Source: Bordetella petrii
GTDB taxonomy: Bacteria > Pseudomonadota > Gammaproteobacteria > Burkholderiales > Burkholderiaceae_B
DNA length: 64,000 nucleotides
Direction of reading: 5' to 3'
NCBI RefSeq assembly: GCF_000067205.1
Contig: NC_010170.1
Coordinates: forward strand, 620,001 to 684,000
Part shown: in pieces, positions 1-8,848 of the stretch
Numbering within the stretch: position 1 is the first letter of the stretch
Layout: each line of letters opens with the position of its first letter
Translations under genes and position numbers: made by a program
Notes under the pieces: generated by a model
Seen by the model: the letters and a program-made list of their open reading frames with translations, nothing else
Told to the model about the DNA's origin: nothing
Databases searched by the model: none

Positions 1-536
1 ATCAGTTCCTGATCGCCATGCCCCAGATGGTCGAAGGCAGCCTGGCCGGATCGGTCATCTACGTCTGCGAACATACTACGCGCGGCGCACTGGGGCTGGT
101 CATCAACCGGCCCACCGATCTCACCCTGGAGAGCCTCTTCGAGCGCATCGACCTCACGCTGGAAATCCGCCCGGTAAAAGACTCGCCGGTGTTCTTCGGC
201 GGGCCGGTGCAAACCGACCGCGGCTTCGTGCTGCACGCTCCCGCCGGCGACTACAGTTCCAGCATCAAGCTGGGCGATCTGGCGCTGACCACCTCGCGCG
301 ACGTGCTGCAGGCCGTGGCCGACGGCAACGGCCCGGCGCGCATGCTGGTCACGTTGGGCTACGCGGGCTGGGGGGCCGGCCAGCTCGAAAGCGAAATGGC
401 CCAGAACGCCTGGCTGACCGTCGGCGCCGACGCCGACATCATCTTCGACGTGCCGCCCGAAGACCGCTACCCGGCCGCGCTGAAGCTGCTGGGCATCGAT
501 CCGGTCATGCTGTCCGGCGGTGCGGGGCATGCCTGA
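1..536 (+). CDS. yqgE: YqgE/AlgH family protein (UPF0301), 5' end cut off by the window
   Basis: The reading frame is open from base 3, so the true start lies upstream of the window; the first methionine inside (base 18) is internal to the family's N-terminal stretch NQFLIAMP. About 177 residues are visible. Family hallmarks seen are GSVIYVCEHTTRGALGLVINRP near the start, written here as CEHTTRGALGLVINRP, then FFGGPV and the LGYAGWGAGQLE motif. The biochemical role of the family is not settled; it is commonly encoded next to the Holliday-junction resolvase gene, as here. The stop overlaps the start region of ruvX by 17 bases, which implies translational coupling. Identification is confident, function is not. 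Confidence 0.93.
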   Translation, partial: QFLIAMPQMVEGSLAGSVIYVCEHTTRGALGLVINRPTDLTLESLFERIDLTLEIRPVKDSPVFFGGPVQTDRGFVLHAPAGDYSSSIKLGDLALTTSRDVLQAVADGNGPARMLVTLGYAGWGAGQLESEMAQNAWLTVGADADIIFDVPPEDRYPAALKLLGIDPVMLSGGAGHA

Positions 537-924
537 AGAAACCCTGCTGGCGTTCGATTTCGGCGAAAAGAAAATCGGCATTGCCATCGGCAATACGCTG
601 ACGCGGCAGGCGCGCCCGCTGGAGATCATCTTCTCGGAAATCCGCGAGGCGCGCTTCGCCCGTATCGGCCAGTTGCTGCAGCAGTGGCAGCCGCAACGGG
701 TCGTCGTGGGTCTGGCGTTGGCCTCCGACGGCGGCGAGCAGCCAGCCACCGCGCGCTGCCGGCGCTTCGCCAACCAACTGCGCGGCCGCTATGGCCTGGC
801 CGTCGAACTGGTCGACGAACGCGGCTCCAGCATGGAAGCCCAGCGCCTGCTGGGCACCCATGCGCCCGACGACGCGGTGGCCGCGGCGGTGATCCTGCAG
901 CGCTACCTCGACGCCCTGCCATGA
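520..924 (+). CDS. ruvX: Putative pre-16S rRNA nuclease / Holliday junction resolvase-like RuvX (YqgF)
   Basis: A 134-residue protein of the RNase H-like YqgF fold, the usual length for the family. It begins with the diagnostic AFDFGEKKIGIAIGN segment carrying the first acidic catalytic residue, followed by VVVGLALASDG and the C-terminal VDERGSS and DDAVAAAVILQRYLD motifs. Known family members process the 5' end of 16S rRNA and have been proposed as an alternative resolvase. A GTG at 520 and an ATG at 529 are both possible starts, and both overlap the end of yqgE; the ATG gives the more typical N-terminus (MPEETLLAFDFG). Transcription with yqgE is likely. Confidence 0.93.
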   Translation: MRGMPEETLLAFDFGEKKIGIAIGNTLTRQARPLEIIFSEIREARFARIGQLLQQWQPQRVVVGLALASDGGEQPATARCRRFANQLRGRYGLAVELVDERGSSMEAQRLLGTHAPDDAVAAAVILQRYLDALP

Positions 925-1024
925 TTCGCGCCTGTCTCGCGCCGGCCCCGATCGCGGGTATGATGCTGGCCGGCCGGCGGCGCGCCACAGGGGTGGGCGA
1001 CGATACGGCCGGGGAGCCTCCAAC

Positions 1025-1768
1025 TTGCTGAAGTTGCCGCGTGTCATCCTGCGCCTGATTCTGGTCCTGCCGTGGATCGTGTTCGGTCTGCTGTGCGTGG
1101 GCCTGGCATATCCGCTGATGCGGCGGGGCGCGCGCGCCAGCCTGAACCGCTACTGGTCGCGCACGCTGATGGCCATATGCGGCATCCGCGTGGTGCCTGG
1201 CGGTGTGCCCATACTCGCCGGCCCGGTGCTGTGGGTGGCCAACCACGTGTCCTGGATCGACATTTTCGTCATCAATTCGGTGCGCGCGACGGCATTCGTG
1301 GCCAAGAGCGAAATCCGCGGCTGGCCGCTGATCGGCTGGCTGGTCGCTGGCGCGGGCACGCTGTTCATCGAGCGCGGCCAGCGCCACGCCGTGCATGCGG
1401 TCGGCGAGTCGATGCAGGCCCGTTTCAGCCAGGGCGCGGCGGTGGGGCTGTTTCCCGAGGGCACCACCAGTGAAGGCGACATCGTGCGCCCCTTTCACGC
1501 CAGCCTGTTCGAGCCGGCGCGCACGGCCGGCGTGCCCATCCAGCCGGTGGCGCTGCGCTTCCTGCAGCATGGCCGGCGCAGCCCGCTGGCCGCGTTCGTG
1601 GGCGAAGAAACCCTGGCGGCCAACTTGTGGCGCGTGCTGGGGGCTACCGGGCTGAGCGTCGAAATCGAATTCCTGTCGCCGCTGTCCGCTCACGAACCCG
1701 ACGGCCGGCCCCTCAGCCGCCTGGAGCTGTCCCGCCGGGCGCGCGAGGCCGTCGCGGCCGCGTTGTAA
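1025..1768 (+). CDS. 1-acyl-sn-glycerol-3-phosphate acyltransferase (PlsC/LPLAT family)
   Basis: A 247-residue membrane-associated acyltransferase. An N-terminal hydrophobic segment (about residues 8-28) is followed by the catalytic HX4D box (H74, D79 in NHVSWID), the FIERG block and the FPEGTTSEG block at about 143-151, all typical of lysophosphatidate acyltransferases of phospholipid synthesis. The start is TTG at 1025, chosen because GGGGAG lies about 8 bases upstream and no better in-frame start is visible after the ruvX stop. Related PlsC-like proteins can acylate ornithine or other lyso-lipids, so the exact acceptor is open. The gene ends in a repeat-rich convergent junction with apaH. 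Confidence 0.88.
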   Translation: MLKLPRVILRLILVLPWIVFGLLCVGLAYPLMRRGARASLNRYWSRTLMAICGIRVVPGGVPILAGPVLWVANHVSWIDIFVINSVRATAFVAKSEIRGWPLIGWLVAGAGTLFIERGQRHAVHAVGESMQARFSQGAAVGLFPEGTTSEGDIVRPFHASLFEPARTAGVPIQPVALRFLQHGRRSPLAAFVGEETLAANLWRVLGATGLSVEIEFLSPLSAHEPDGRPLSRLELSRRAREAVAAAL

Positions 1769-1788
1769 CGGCCGCGCCGAGCCAAGCC

Positions 1789-1917
1789 GACGAGTCAAGC
1801 TTGCCAGGTGTCTGACTCCCGAAGCCGGATCGACGAGTCACGCTTGCCAGGTGTCTGACTCCTGCAGCCAGACCGACGAGTGAAGCTTGCCAGGTGTCTG
1901 ACTCCCGCAGGGTGTCA
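1789..1917. repeat. Tandem repeat, 43-bp period, three units
   Basis: Three consecutive units start at 1789, 1832 and 1875, each beginning GACGAGT and containing CTTGCCAGGTGTCTGACTCC. The third unit runs into a full palindrome. It fills the space between the convergent plsC-like and apaH genes. Each unit carries one half-site (GGTGTCTGAC) of the dispersed palindrome found elsewhere in the window. Confidence 0.85.
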
Positions 1918-1982
1918 GACACCGTTGTGTACAGAGGGTTCGGCTCACTTCGGTGTCTGACACCCTGCGGGAGTCAGACACC
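1893..1982. repeat. Inverted pair of the GGTGTCTGAC palindrome at a convergent junction
   Basis: Two 31-bp copies, 1893-1923 and 1952-1982, lie in opposite orientation. Each has outer arms GGTGTCTGA and TCAGACACC around a GC-rich centre. A further half-site, GTCAGACACC, starts at 2001, 28 bases after the same half-site in the second copy. Placed between the plsC-like gene (+) and apaH (-), the element could act as a bidirectional terminator; that role is inferred from position and symmetry only. Confidence 0.8.
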
Positions 1983-2057
1983 TGATACGCTGATACGAGA
2001 GTCAGACACCTGATACGTTGACGTAGCGCGCTGACCTGGCGCCGACGCGGCGCGCCG

Positions 2058-2891
2058 CTAATCCGCCAGCGGATCCTGGAACTGCGAGCACTTGATCTGC
2101 ACCAGCTTGCGGTCTTGCAGGCGCAGGGCACTCAGCGAGCCGCCCCACACGCAGCCGGTGTCAAGGCAGATGACGTCGGGCCGCAGCAGCAGGCCCAGGG
2201 TGGACCAGTGTCCGAACACTACGGTGATGTCGCGCGTGGCGCGGCCGGGCACGTCGAACCAGGGCATCAGGCCGGCCGGCCACGCGCCGGGCGGGACCTT
2301 GGTGGCGAATTCCATATGGCCCGCCGGCGTGCACAGGCGGATGCGGGTCAGCGCGTTGATGATGACGCGCATCCGCTTGCCGCCCTTGTGGTGTTCTTTC
2401 CAGTGGACCGGCTCGTTGCCGTACATCTTCTGCAGCGCCTTCTGCCAGTTCGGCCCGCGCAGCGCCTCCTGCACTTCACCGGCCAGCGCCAGGGTCTTGG
2501 CGACGTCCCATTTGGCCAGCACGCCGGCATGCACCAGCAGGTGGCCCTGCTCGAAATGCGCCAGCGGGCGATGGCGCAGCCAGTCGACCAGGTCGTCAGC
2601 GTCGGGCGCCTGCAGGATTTCGCCAATGGTGTCGGACTTCGATGGCTTGCGCACCCCCGCGGCCGCCGCCAGCAGGTGCAGGTCGTGATTGCCCAGCACC
2701 GCCACGGCACGCTCGCCCAGGCCGATGATGCGGCGCAGGCTGGCCAGCGACTGCGGGCCGCGGTTGACCAGGTCGCCGGCGAACCAGAACCGGGCATCGG
2801 GGTCGCCGGCCAGGTCGGGGTGCGCCAGAAGTTGTTCCAGCGGCGCGCAGCAGCCTTGCACGTCGCCGATCATCCAGATGCTGCCTTTCAT
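2058..2891 (-). CDS. apaH: Bis(5'-nucleosyl)-tetraphosphatase, symmetrical (ApaH)
   Basis: A 277-residue calcineurin-type metallophosphatase that hydrolyses Ap4A to two ADP, removing an alarmone that accumulates under stress. The metal-binding signature is complete: GDVQG (residues 9-13), GDLVNRGP (39-46), GNHD (67-70), a histidine in LLVHAG, and the C-terminal FGHWSTLGL and LDTGCVWGG blocks. The start at 2891 ([10 protein letters not shown]) is the family's usual N-terminus. It overlaps the lptG stop by four bases (ATGA), so the two genes are probably translationally coupled at the end of the long minus-strand operon. Confidence 0.96.
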
Positions 2892-4066
2892 GCGGGGCTT
2901 CGTCTCCAGGGCCAGCGCGCCTGCGCGAACCGCGCGGTGGCATGGCGGTACTCCATCAGGCTGAGCGCGCCCAGCGCCAGCAGCGTGGCCCCCACGTTGG
3001 GGCCCAGCGCCGTCAGCCAGGGCGGCCAGCGGCTCAGCATGCCTACGTTCAGCGCCAGCTGGTTCAGCATGAAAAAGCCCACGCCCAGCAAGATGCCGAT
3101 GAACACCTTGGCGCCCACGCCGCCGCGGCGCGTCTGCATGAAGCCGATGGGCGCGGCGATGGTGATCATGACCAGCAGCGTGAAGGGATACGACACCTTG
3201 CGCCACAGCGCCACCACCTGGCGGCCGGCGTCGAGCTGGTTGTGGTGCAGGTAATCGATATAGTCGAGCAGGGTGTTCAGCGACATGCGTTCGGGGGTCA
3301 GCACGCGCGCCAGCAGGCGTTCGGGGCTCAGCGTGGTGTCCAGTTCGCGTTGCGGCAGCTTGGTGACGCTGGCCGGCGGCGTGCGGGGCGGCTTGGCGTC
3401 GGCCAGGGCCTGCGCCGCGCGGTCGTCGATGTGGGTCTCGACCACGTTTTTCAGCACCAGCTTGTCGCGGGTGAACGCGCCGGTTGCGGCGGTGGACATC
3501 GTGGTCAGCTGCAGGCCGGGCTTGAACTCGTACAGCGTAACCCCTTCGACGTTGCCGTCGGCCAGCAACTTGGCGATGTTGATGATGCGCGTGCCGCCGT
3601 CGCGGGTGGGTTCCTTGAACCAGTAGCCGCTGTCCATGCGGGTGCCGCTGGCCTTGCCGCGGAACATCAGGCTGGCCTCGCCGCTCTTGATTTCGGCGGC
3701 CGGCGTCACGAACTCGGACAGCAGCGAGGCGCCGATCATCAGGGGCAGGGTAATGAGCCACAGCATGCGCAGCAGCCGCATGCCGCTTACCCCCGACACC
3801 CGCAAAATGACCAGCTCGTTGCGTTGTGCCAGCCCCGCCAGCGCCAGGATGGCGCCGATCAGCAGCCCGATGGGCAGCAGGTCGTACAAGCGGGTGGGCA
3901 GCGCGAGCGCCTGCATGTACAGCAGGGCCAGCATGCTGAACTTGTCGCCCACGTTATCCAGGTCGTCGACCAGCGCGAAGAACGTGAACAGGCCCAGCAG
4001 GGCCAGCAGGACCACTGCACAAGAGCGATAGATTTCGCGGGCCAGATAACGGCGGGCTGTACGCAT
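2888..4066 (-). CDS. lptG: LPS export permease LptG
   Basis: A 392-residue inner-membrane protein of the YjgP/YjgQ family. LptG and LptF form the transmembrane part of the LptB2FG ATP-driven extractor that lifts lipopolysaccharide from the inner membrane. Three helices occupy roughly the first 110 residues, a periplasmic beta-jellyroll domain the middle (about 130-270), and three helices the C-terminal 90 residues. The conserved block [14 protein letters not shown] (cytoplasmic coupling region) is present. The start at 4066 ([13 protein letters not shown]) is the family N-terminus; an in-frame ATG at 4159 would add 31 atypical residues. The usual partner lptF is not adjacent. Confidence 0.92.
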
Positions 4067-4145
4067 GAAGGGGTGTGCGTCGGTGTGCGCGTAAACGTGA
4101 AAGCTTACCAAAATCGGCCGGCCTGCCGGCTGGCCGCCAGGTGTG

Positions 4146-4880
4146 TCAAGGGATGTCAACCATGCGCATGCGGCGGGTCAGGGTGCCGGTGCGCGAATTC
4201 AGGTAACTGGTGTGGCGGTGTTTGTCGTAGTAGCGCGGGTTGGGCAGCATGGCCGCCAGGCGCGCCGCCTGGGCGCTGCCCAGGTTGGCTGCGCTGGTCT
4301 TGTAGTAGTGGCGCGCGGCGGCCTCGGCGCCGAATACGCCCACCCCCCATTCGGCCACATTCAAATACAACTCCAGGATGCGCTGTTTGGGCATGACGTG
4401 TTCGATCATGTAGGTCAGCACCAGTTCCTGGCCTTTGCGCAGGTAGCTGCGCGAGCTGGACAGGAACAGGTTCTTGGCCAGCTGCTGGGTGATGGTCGAG
4501 CCGCCGCGCATTTTGTGGCGGCCGCGCGCTTCCTGGCGCTGGTTGTATTCCCAGGCTTTGCGGATGGCATCCCATTCGACGCCGTCGTGCTCGGTGAAAT
4601 TGGCGTCTTCGGACGCCACCACCGCGCGCTTGAGCGAATTGCTGATGCGATCGTAGGGCACCCATTGGTACTTCAGCTCGGCATCGGGGTCGGTTTCGCG
4701 CAGCCGCGACAGCTCCTGGCGCATGATGGCGCTGCTGCCCGGGTCGCGGTAGGCGTACCAGACCACCAGGCAGAACATCCACAGCTGGTACATGATCAGC
4801 AGGCACAACAGCGCCATGACGGCCGCGCCGATGACCCGGCCCCAGCGGATCCGGCCCATGGTCGAACGGCGCGTCGGCAT
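4146..4880 (-). CDS. mtgA: Monofunctional biosynthetic peptidoglycan transglycosylase
   Basis: A 244-residue GT51 glycosyltransferase that polymerises lipid II into glycan strands at the outer face of the inner membrane. One N-terminal transmembrane helix spans about residues 17-43. GT51 motifs follow in order: EDANFTEHDG (91-100, catalytic Glu91 and Glu97), GGSTITQQLAKN (126 onward), RKGQELVLTYMIE and KQRILELYLNVAEWG. No transpeptidase domain is attached, which separates it from class A PBPs. It starts 6 bases after the aroE stop and ends 79 bases before lptG, within one minus-strand run of envelope genes. Confidence 0.95.
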   Translation of the reverse strand: MPTRRSTMGRIRWGRVIGAAVMALLCLLIMYQLWMFCLVVWYAYRDPGSSAIMRQELSRLRETDPDAELKYQWVPYDRISNSLKRAVVASEDANFTEHDGVEWDAIRKAWEYNQRQEARGRHKMRGGSTITQQLAKNLFLSSSRSYLRKGQELVLTYMIEHVMPKQRILELYLNVAEWGVGVFGAEAAARHYYKTSAANLGSAQAARLAAMLPNPRYYDKHRHTSYLNSRTGTLTRRMRMVDIP

Positions 4881-4886
4881 GCCGGG

Positions 4887-5750
4887 TCAGTCCTTGGCCA
4901 GCAGCGTGGCGCGCAGGGCCGTCAGCACCGGCGACGGGTCGGGCCGCACGCCGTGCCAGATCAGGAAGCTTTCGGCGGCCTGTCCCACCAGCATGCCCAG
5001 GCCGTCGGCCGTGCGGGCGGCGCCGTCGTCGGTGGCCTGGCGCATGAAAGCGGTGGGGTGCGCCGCGTACATCATGTCGTAGGCCAGGGCATCGGGCGCG
5101 TACAGGCCGCGTGGCAGTTCGGGCGCCGCGCCCTGCAGACTGCTGGCGGTGGCGTTGACCACCACGTTCCATCCGCCCGCCACACCGGCCTCGGCCAGCG
5201 CGCCGGCCGTGACGCGCGTGCCCGGCACGGCGCCGGCCGCGGCCCAGCCCGCGGCCAGGTCGTGCGCGCGCTGGGCGCTGCGATTGACGATATGGATGCG
5301 GGCGCAGCCGGCCGCGGCCAGCGGCTGCAGCACGCCCCGGGCCGCGCCGCCGGCGCCCACCAGCAGCACGCGGGCGCCTTCAAGCACCACGCCCAGCCGC
5401 AGCAGGTCGCTTACCAGCCCCACGCCGTCGGTATTGCAGCCATGCCAGGCGCCGTCGCGCAGCCACAGCGTATTCACCGCGCCGGCCAGGCGGGCCCGTT
5501 CGCTCAGGTGTGCGCCGGCCAGTTGGCAGGCTTCTTCCTTGAACGGCACGGTTACGTTCAGGCCCAGGCCGCCTTGCTCGCGAAACGCCTGCACGGTGGC
5601 CGCGAAACCATCCACCGGTGCCAGCAGCCGCTCGTATTGCAGCGGCTTTCCCGTCTGCGACGAGAACATGGCGTGGATCTGCGGCGAGCGGCTGTGCGCC
5701 ACGGGATTGCCGATCACCGCGTAGCGCGGCAGGGGGCTGGCCTGGCTCAT
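4887..5750 (-). CDS. aroE: Shikimate 5-dehydrogenase
   Basis: A 287-residue NADP-dependent enzyme reducing 3-dehydroshikimate to shikimate, the fourth step of chorismate synthesis. The substrate site motif SRSPQIH (residues 20-26), LNVTVPFKEEA with the catalytic Lys, NTDGVG and the nucleotide loop GAGGAARGV are all present, and the C-terminal block ending in the DGLGMLVGQAAESF motif is intact. It overlaps the TonB-like gene by four bases and lies 6 bases before mtgA. A second shikimate-pathway gene, aroQ, lies in the window at 11564, but the two are not in one operon. Confidence 0.96.
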   Translation of the reverse strand: MSQASPLPRYAVIGNPVAHSRSPQIHAMFSSQTGKPLQYERLLAPVDGFAATVQAFREQGGLGLNVTVPFKEEACQLAGAHLSERARLAGAVNTLWLRDGAWHGCNTDGVGLVSDLLRLGVVLEGARVLLVGAGGAARGVLQPLAAAGCARIHIVNRSAQRAHDLAAGWAAAGAVPGTRVTAGALAEAGVAGGWNVVVNATASSLQGAAPELPRGLYAPDALAYDMMYAAHPTAFMRQATDDGAARTADGLGMLVGQAAESFLIWHGVRPDPSPVLTALRATLLAKD

Positions 5751-6646
5751 GGGGCTTGGGTTTCCAGGGTGTCGTTGACGAAATGCCAGGTGCGGGTGAT
5801 GACCAGCATGTCGGCCTCGCGCGCGATCTGGGGCGGAAAGGGAGGGAAGGGCGCCGCCATCTGCACGATGCGCCGCGCGGCCTGGTTGAGCACGGCGTGT
5901 TCCGACGGCCGGTCGATCTCGACGTCGGCCACGCTGCCGTCGGCGCGCACCGATACGGTGATCTGCAGCGAGCCGTAGATGCGGCCGCGCGCTTCTTCGG
6001 GATAGTGCTGAGTGCCGATGGCTTCGATGCGCGAGCGCCAGGCGTCGAGATAGGCGGCGTAGCGCGATGCCTGCGCCGAGGGCGCGACGAATTCCTTGCG
6101 CGGCTGGGCGTTGTACGACTGGATGCGCGAGGCCAGGGTGGCGACCTGGGCGTTCTGCACCACGCCGGGCTGGTCATGCACGTCTTCGCCGGGCGCGGTG
6201 GCATCGGGCCAGGGGTACACCGGCTGGCGCTCGGTGCCGGCCTTGGCCTGCGCCTGCAACTGGGTCAGCAGGCGCATCTGCTCGGCCTCAAGCTGCGCCT
6301 GCCGCTTGCGCATGGCTTGCAGCACGATGGTCTCGGCCGACTCGCCGGTGCGCGGCAGCGGCGTGGCGGCCACGCCGCGCTCGGCATTGCCGCCGCCATC
6401 AACCTGGCTCTGCGCCACCACCTGCGCCTGCACGGGCGCGGATTGGGTATGGGCATTGACCAGCACGATCTCCAGCGGCGCCTGCGTGGGCCGGGCAGGC
6501 GCGGGCGCCGCAAACCGCCACGCCAGCGCACCGGCGTGCAGCAGCAGCGAGATCGCCAGTCCGATCCGCAAGTAGTGCTGGGCGGGCGCGCTCAGCCAAT
6601 ACAGAAACCGGCCCGGCGTCGAGGATGAGTCAGCAGAGCGTTGCAC
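5747..6646 (-). CDS. TonB-family energy transducer-like protein
   Basis: A 299-residue protein with a short cytoplasmic N-terminus, one membrane helix (about residues 24-46), a long Gln/Ala-rich periplasmic middle that includes a predicted coiled segment (about 105-140), and a C-terminal TonB fold of about 90 residues containing YPEEARGRIYGSLQITVSV and a closing ITRTWHF strand. TonB-type proteins couple the proton-motive force to outer-membrane receptors. The proline-rich spacer typical of canonical TonB is weak, and no exbB/exbD are nearby, so it is more likely a TonB-like paralogue. It overlaps aroE by four bases, which suggests the same transcript. Confidence 0.8.
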   Translation of the reverse strand: MQRSADSSSTPGRFLYWLSAPAQHYLRIGLAISLLLHAGALAWRFAAPAPARPTQAPLEIVLVNAHTQSAPVQAQVVAQSQVDGGGNAERGVAATPLPRTGESAETIVLQAMRKRQAQLEAEQMRLLTQLQAQAKAGTERQPVYPWPDATAPGEDVHDQPGVVQNAQVATLASRIQSYNAQPRKEFVAPSAQASRYAAYLDAWRSRIEAIGTQHYPEEARGRIYGSLQITVSVRADGSVADVEIDRPSEHAVLNQAARRIVQMAAPFPPFPPQIAREADMLVITRTWHFVNDTLETQAP

Positions 6647-6715
6647 GGGGGGATTTTAGACGGCTTGAAGGTGGTGTGGGCGGCTGGGTGGGGGCGTGGG
6701 GGCGGGGGTTCCGTT

Positions 6716-6830
6716 GGCGCCGGCGCGGGACGGGGTGACCGCCTCGGCTTCACGGTGCCGTCCGGGCGCCCCGCGCGCCCGGGTCCGGCCCCGAGGCGCC
6801 TCGGCGGTCACCCCGTCCCGCACCGGCGCC
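6716..6830. repeat. Large inverted repeat with 28-nt arms between the RNB gene and the TonB-like gene
   Basis: The arms 6716-6743 and 6803-6830 pair with one mismatch. The 59-base interior holds a second perfect hairpin built on CCGGGCGC/GCGCCCGG. The single mismatch is C-A on the plus strand but G-U on the minus strand, the strand on which both flanking genes are read. This fits a structured RNA in the minus-strand transcript, either a 3' end hairpin for the RNB gene or an intercistronic stabiliser. No U-tract follows it. Confidence 0.7.
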
Positions 6831-6873
6831 AGAAGCACCCCACCAACAGCCAGACTGACGCCCGCCGCGTCCG

Positions 6874-8763
6874 TCAGGCCCCCCCCACTACCCCCACATA
6901 CCGGCAATCCACCTCGAGCGTCAGTTCATCCATGCCCAGGATGTCCAGTTCCACGGCCATGCCGCGTTCCAGCTCGGGCAGGCCGCCCACCCGCATGACC
7001 AGCGGCGCGTTCGCCAGCCGCACCAGGTCTTCGCGCAGTACATGCGCCACGGTGCGGGTGATGCCCTGCTGCTGCAGCCAGCGCAGGCACCAGTAGCGTT
7101 CCATATTGCCCTGGAACTCGTTCCAGGCGGCGTATTGCGCGTCGAAGGCGCCGATGATGGCGAACAGATCGGCGTCGCGTGGCTTGAACGGGGCCACCAG
7201 GCGGGCCGACACGCCATGCTCGACCGCCGCAATCAACTGCCACTGGTTGACCAGGTCCACATAGCGGCGCAGCGGCGACGTGCTCCAGGCATATTGGGGC
7301 ACGCCGATGGCCTCGTGCGGCAGGGCCTGGGTGCTCATGCGCACGCGCCCGGCCTGCTGCGAGCGATAGATGCCCGGCACGCCGTGCTGATGCAACAGGC
7401 CGCCCCACACATTGTTGGCCAGGATCATGTACTCGGCCACCATGCGGTCCAGCGGCGCATTGCGCTGGCGCGGCACCAGCCGCACCGGCGTGTCGGGGTT
7501 GTCCGGGTCGCCATCCAGGTAAAAGCTGTATTCCACCCGCGAATTGTTCTCGGGCTTGCCGCGCACGATGTCGCGCTGCGCCGACAGCGCGCTGGCCAGC
7601 CGCCACAGCGGCCGCAGCCAGTGCCCGTACGGCAGCGGCGCGTCCGGATCGTTCAGGGCGGCTTCGGTGACCTGCCCGTCGAGTTCGTTGTGGCGCAGGT
7701 TCTCGCGCACCACCACGCGCTCGACCCGCGTTTCCGTCGCCGAGATTTCGCCCGTGGCGGGGTCGGCCGTCACGTACAGCGAGAGCGCCGGCACCTCGCG
7801 GCCCGCATCCAGCGAGAACGCCTGGATGACGTGGTCGGGCTGCATGGGAATTTTCTCGCCGGGCATGTACACGGTAGACAGGCGCGCCCGCGCCAGCTTG
7901 TCGAGCTCGCTGCCGCGCGTCACGGCCAGGCCCGGCGCGGCCACATGGATGCCGACCCGCACCTTGCCGTCGGGCAGGGGGGTAACCGACAGGGCGTCGT
8001 CGATTTCGGTGGTGGTGATGTCGTCCACCGAATACAGTTCGGCATCGGCCAGCGGCAGGTCGCGCGCCAGCGGCGGGATGGCGGCATCCGGAAACCCGGT
8101 GCCGCGCGGAAAGTAGGTGGCCAGGAAGCGTCGCTTATGCAGAGCCAGCGGGTGCGGCCAGGCGCCCAGCTCCAGCAGCAGGCGGTCGGGGCTTTTCTGC
8201 TGCCGCGCGCAGGCGGCGTCCAGGGCCTTCCATTGCATGCTGTTCTTGTCGGGGCGAATCAGCAGCGATTCGGCCGCCTGGGCGATCTCGCCGGGCAGGC
8301 GGCCCGCCGCCATCTCGTCGACCCACTGCTGCTGCTGTTCGGCCTGCTTCTGCTTTTTTTCCAGCGCCGCCAGGGCCGCGGCCAGGATGTCCGGCGGCGC
8401 CGGCCGGTAGCGGCCCTTGCCGCGCCGGTGGAAGTACGCCGGCGCGCCGTGCAGGCGCATCAGCAGCGCAGCCTGTTCCACCGCGCTGGGCGCGTGCCCG
8501 AAATAATCGGCCGCCAGGGCGGCCGCGTCGAATTCTTCCTGCGGCGCGCATTCCCACAGAAACTGCAGATCCAGCGCGTCGGCGGCCTGCGCCGCCTCGG
8601 CCAACAGCGCGGCCGGCGCCGGCTCGGCGAACGTGAACAGCGTGTTGGCGCGCTTGATCTTGCTGCGCTTGCCCGATTCCGACTCCACCTGCAGGCTGGC
8701 GTCGGTTTCTGACAGGATGTTGGCAGCCTTGAAGCCGCCGTCTTCTTCGTAAAACACGTACAT
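6874..8763 (-). CDS. RNB-domain exoribonuclease (RNase II/R family)
   Basis: A 629-residue 3'-5' exoribonuclease. The RNB catalytic domain carries the metal-binding cluster DDITTTEIDDALS at about residues 246-258, then VGIHVAAPG, YMPGEKIPMQPD, VAEYMILAN and the STSPLRRYVDLVNQWQL block (written here in part as SPLRRYVDLVNQWQL) typical of RNase II and R. The N-terminal 230 residues are unlike the cold-shock domains of E. coli RNase R, and there is no basic C-terminal S1 tail, so it is shorter and belongs to the betaproteobacterial RNB group. It is the first gene of the minus-strand run, 227 bases ahead of the TonB-like gene. Confidence 0.88.
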   Translation of the reverse strand: MYVFYEEDGGFKAANILSETDASLQVESESGKRSKIKRANTLFTFAEPAPAALLAEAAQAADALDLQFLWECAPQEEFDAAALAADYFGHAPSAVEQAALLMRLHGAPAYFHRRGKGRYRPAPPDILAAALAALEKKQKQAEQQQQWVDEMAAGRLPGEIAQAAESLLIRPDKNSMQWKALDAACARQQKSPDRLLLELGAWPHPLALHKRRFLATYFPRGTGFPDAAIPPLARDLPLADAELYSVDDITTTEIDDALSVTPLPDGKVRVGIHVAAPGLAVTRGSELDKLARARLSTVYMPGEKIPMQPDHVIQAFSLDAGREVPALSLYVTADPATGEISATETRVERVVVRENLRHNELDGQVTEAALNDPDAPLPYGHWLRPLWRLASALSAQRDIVRGKPENNSRVEYSFYLDGDPDNPDTPVRLVPRQRNAPLDRMVAEYMILANNVWGGLLHQHGVPGIYRSQQAGRVRMSTQALPHEAIGVPQYAWSTSPLRRYVDLVNQWQLIAAVEHGVSARLVAPFKPRDADLFAIIGAFDAQYAAWNEFQGNMERYWCLRWLQQQGITRTVAHVLREDLVRLANAPLVMRVGGLPELERGMAVELDILGMDELTLEVDCRYVGVVGGA

Positions 8764-8848
8764 AATCAGTCCATCGAGGGCGCGGCATCCGCACCGGCCC
8801 GCGCGGGGCGGGCTTCTGCTTGTTTATATAGCTGGAATGGGGTTCAGG

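Noticed and set aside
1893..1982. Phage or plasmid attachment site
   Set aside because: The same sequence occurs at many convergent junctions with no integrase or tRNA gene nearby, so it is a dispersed repeat.
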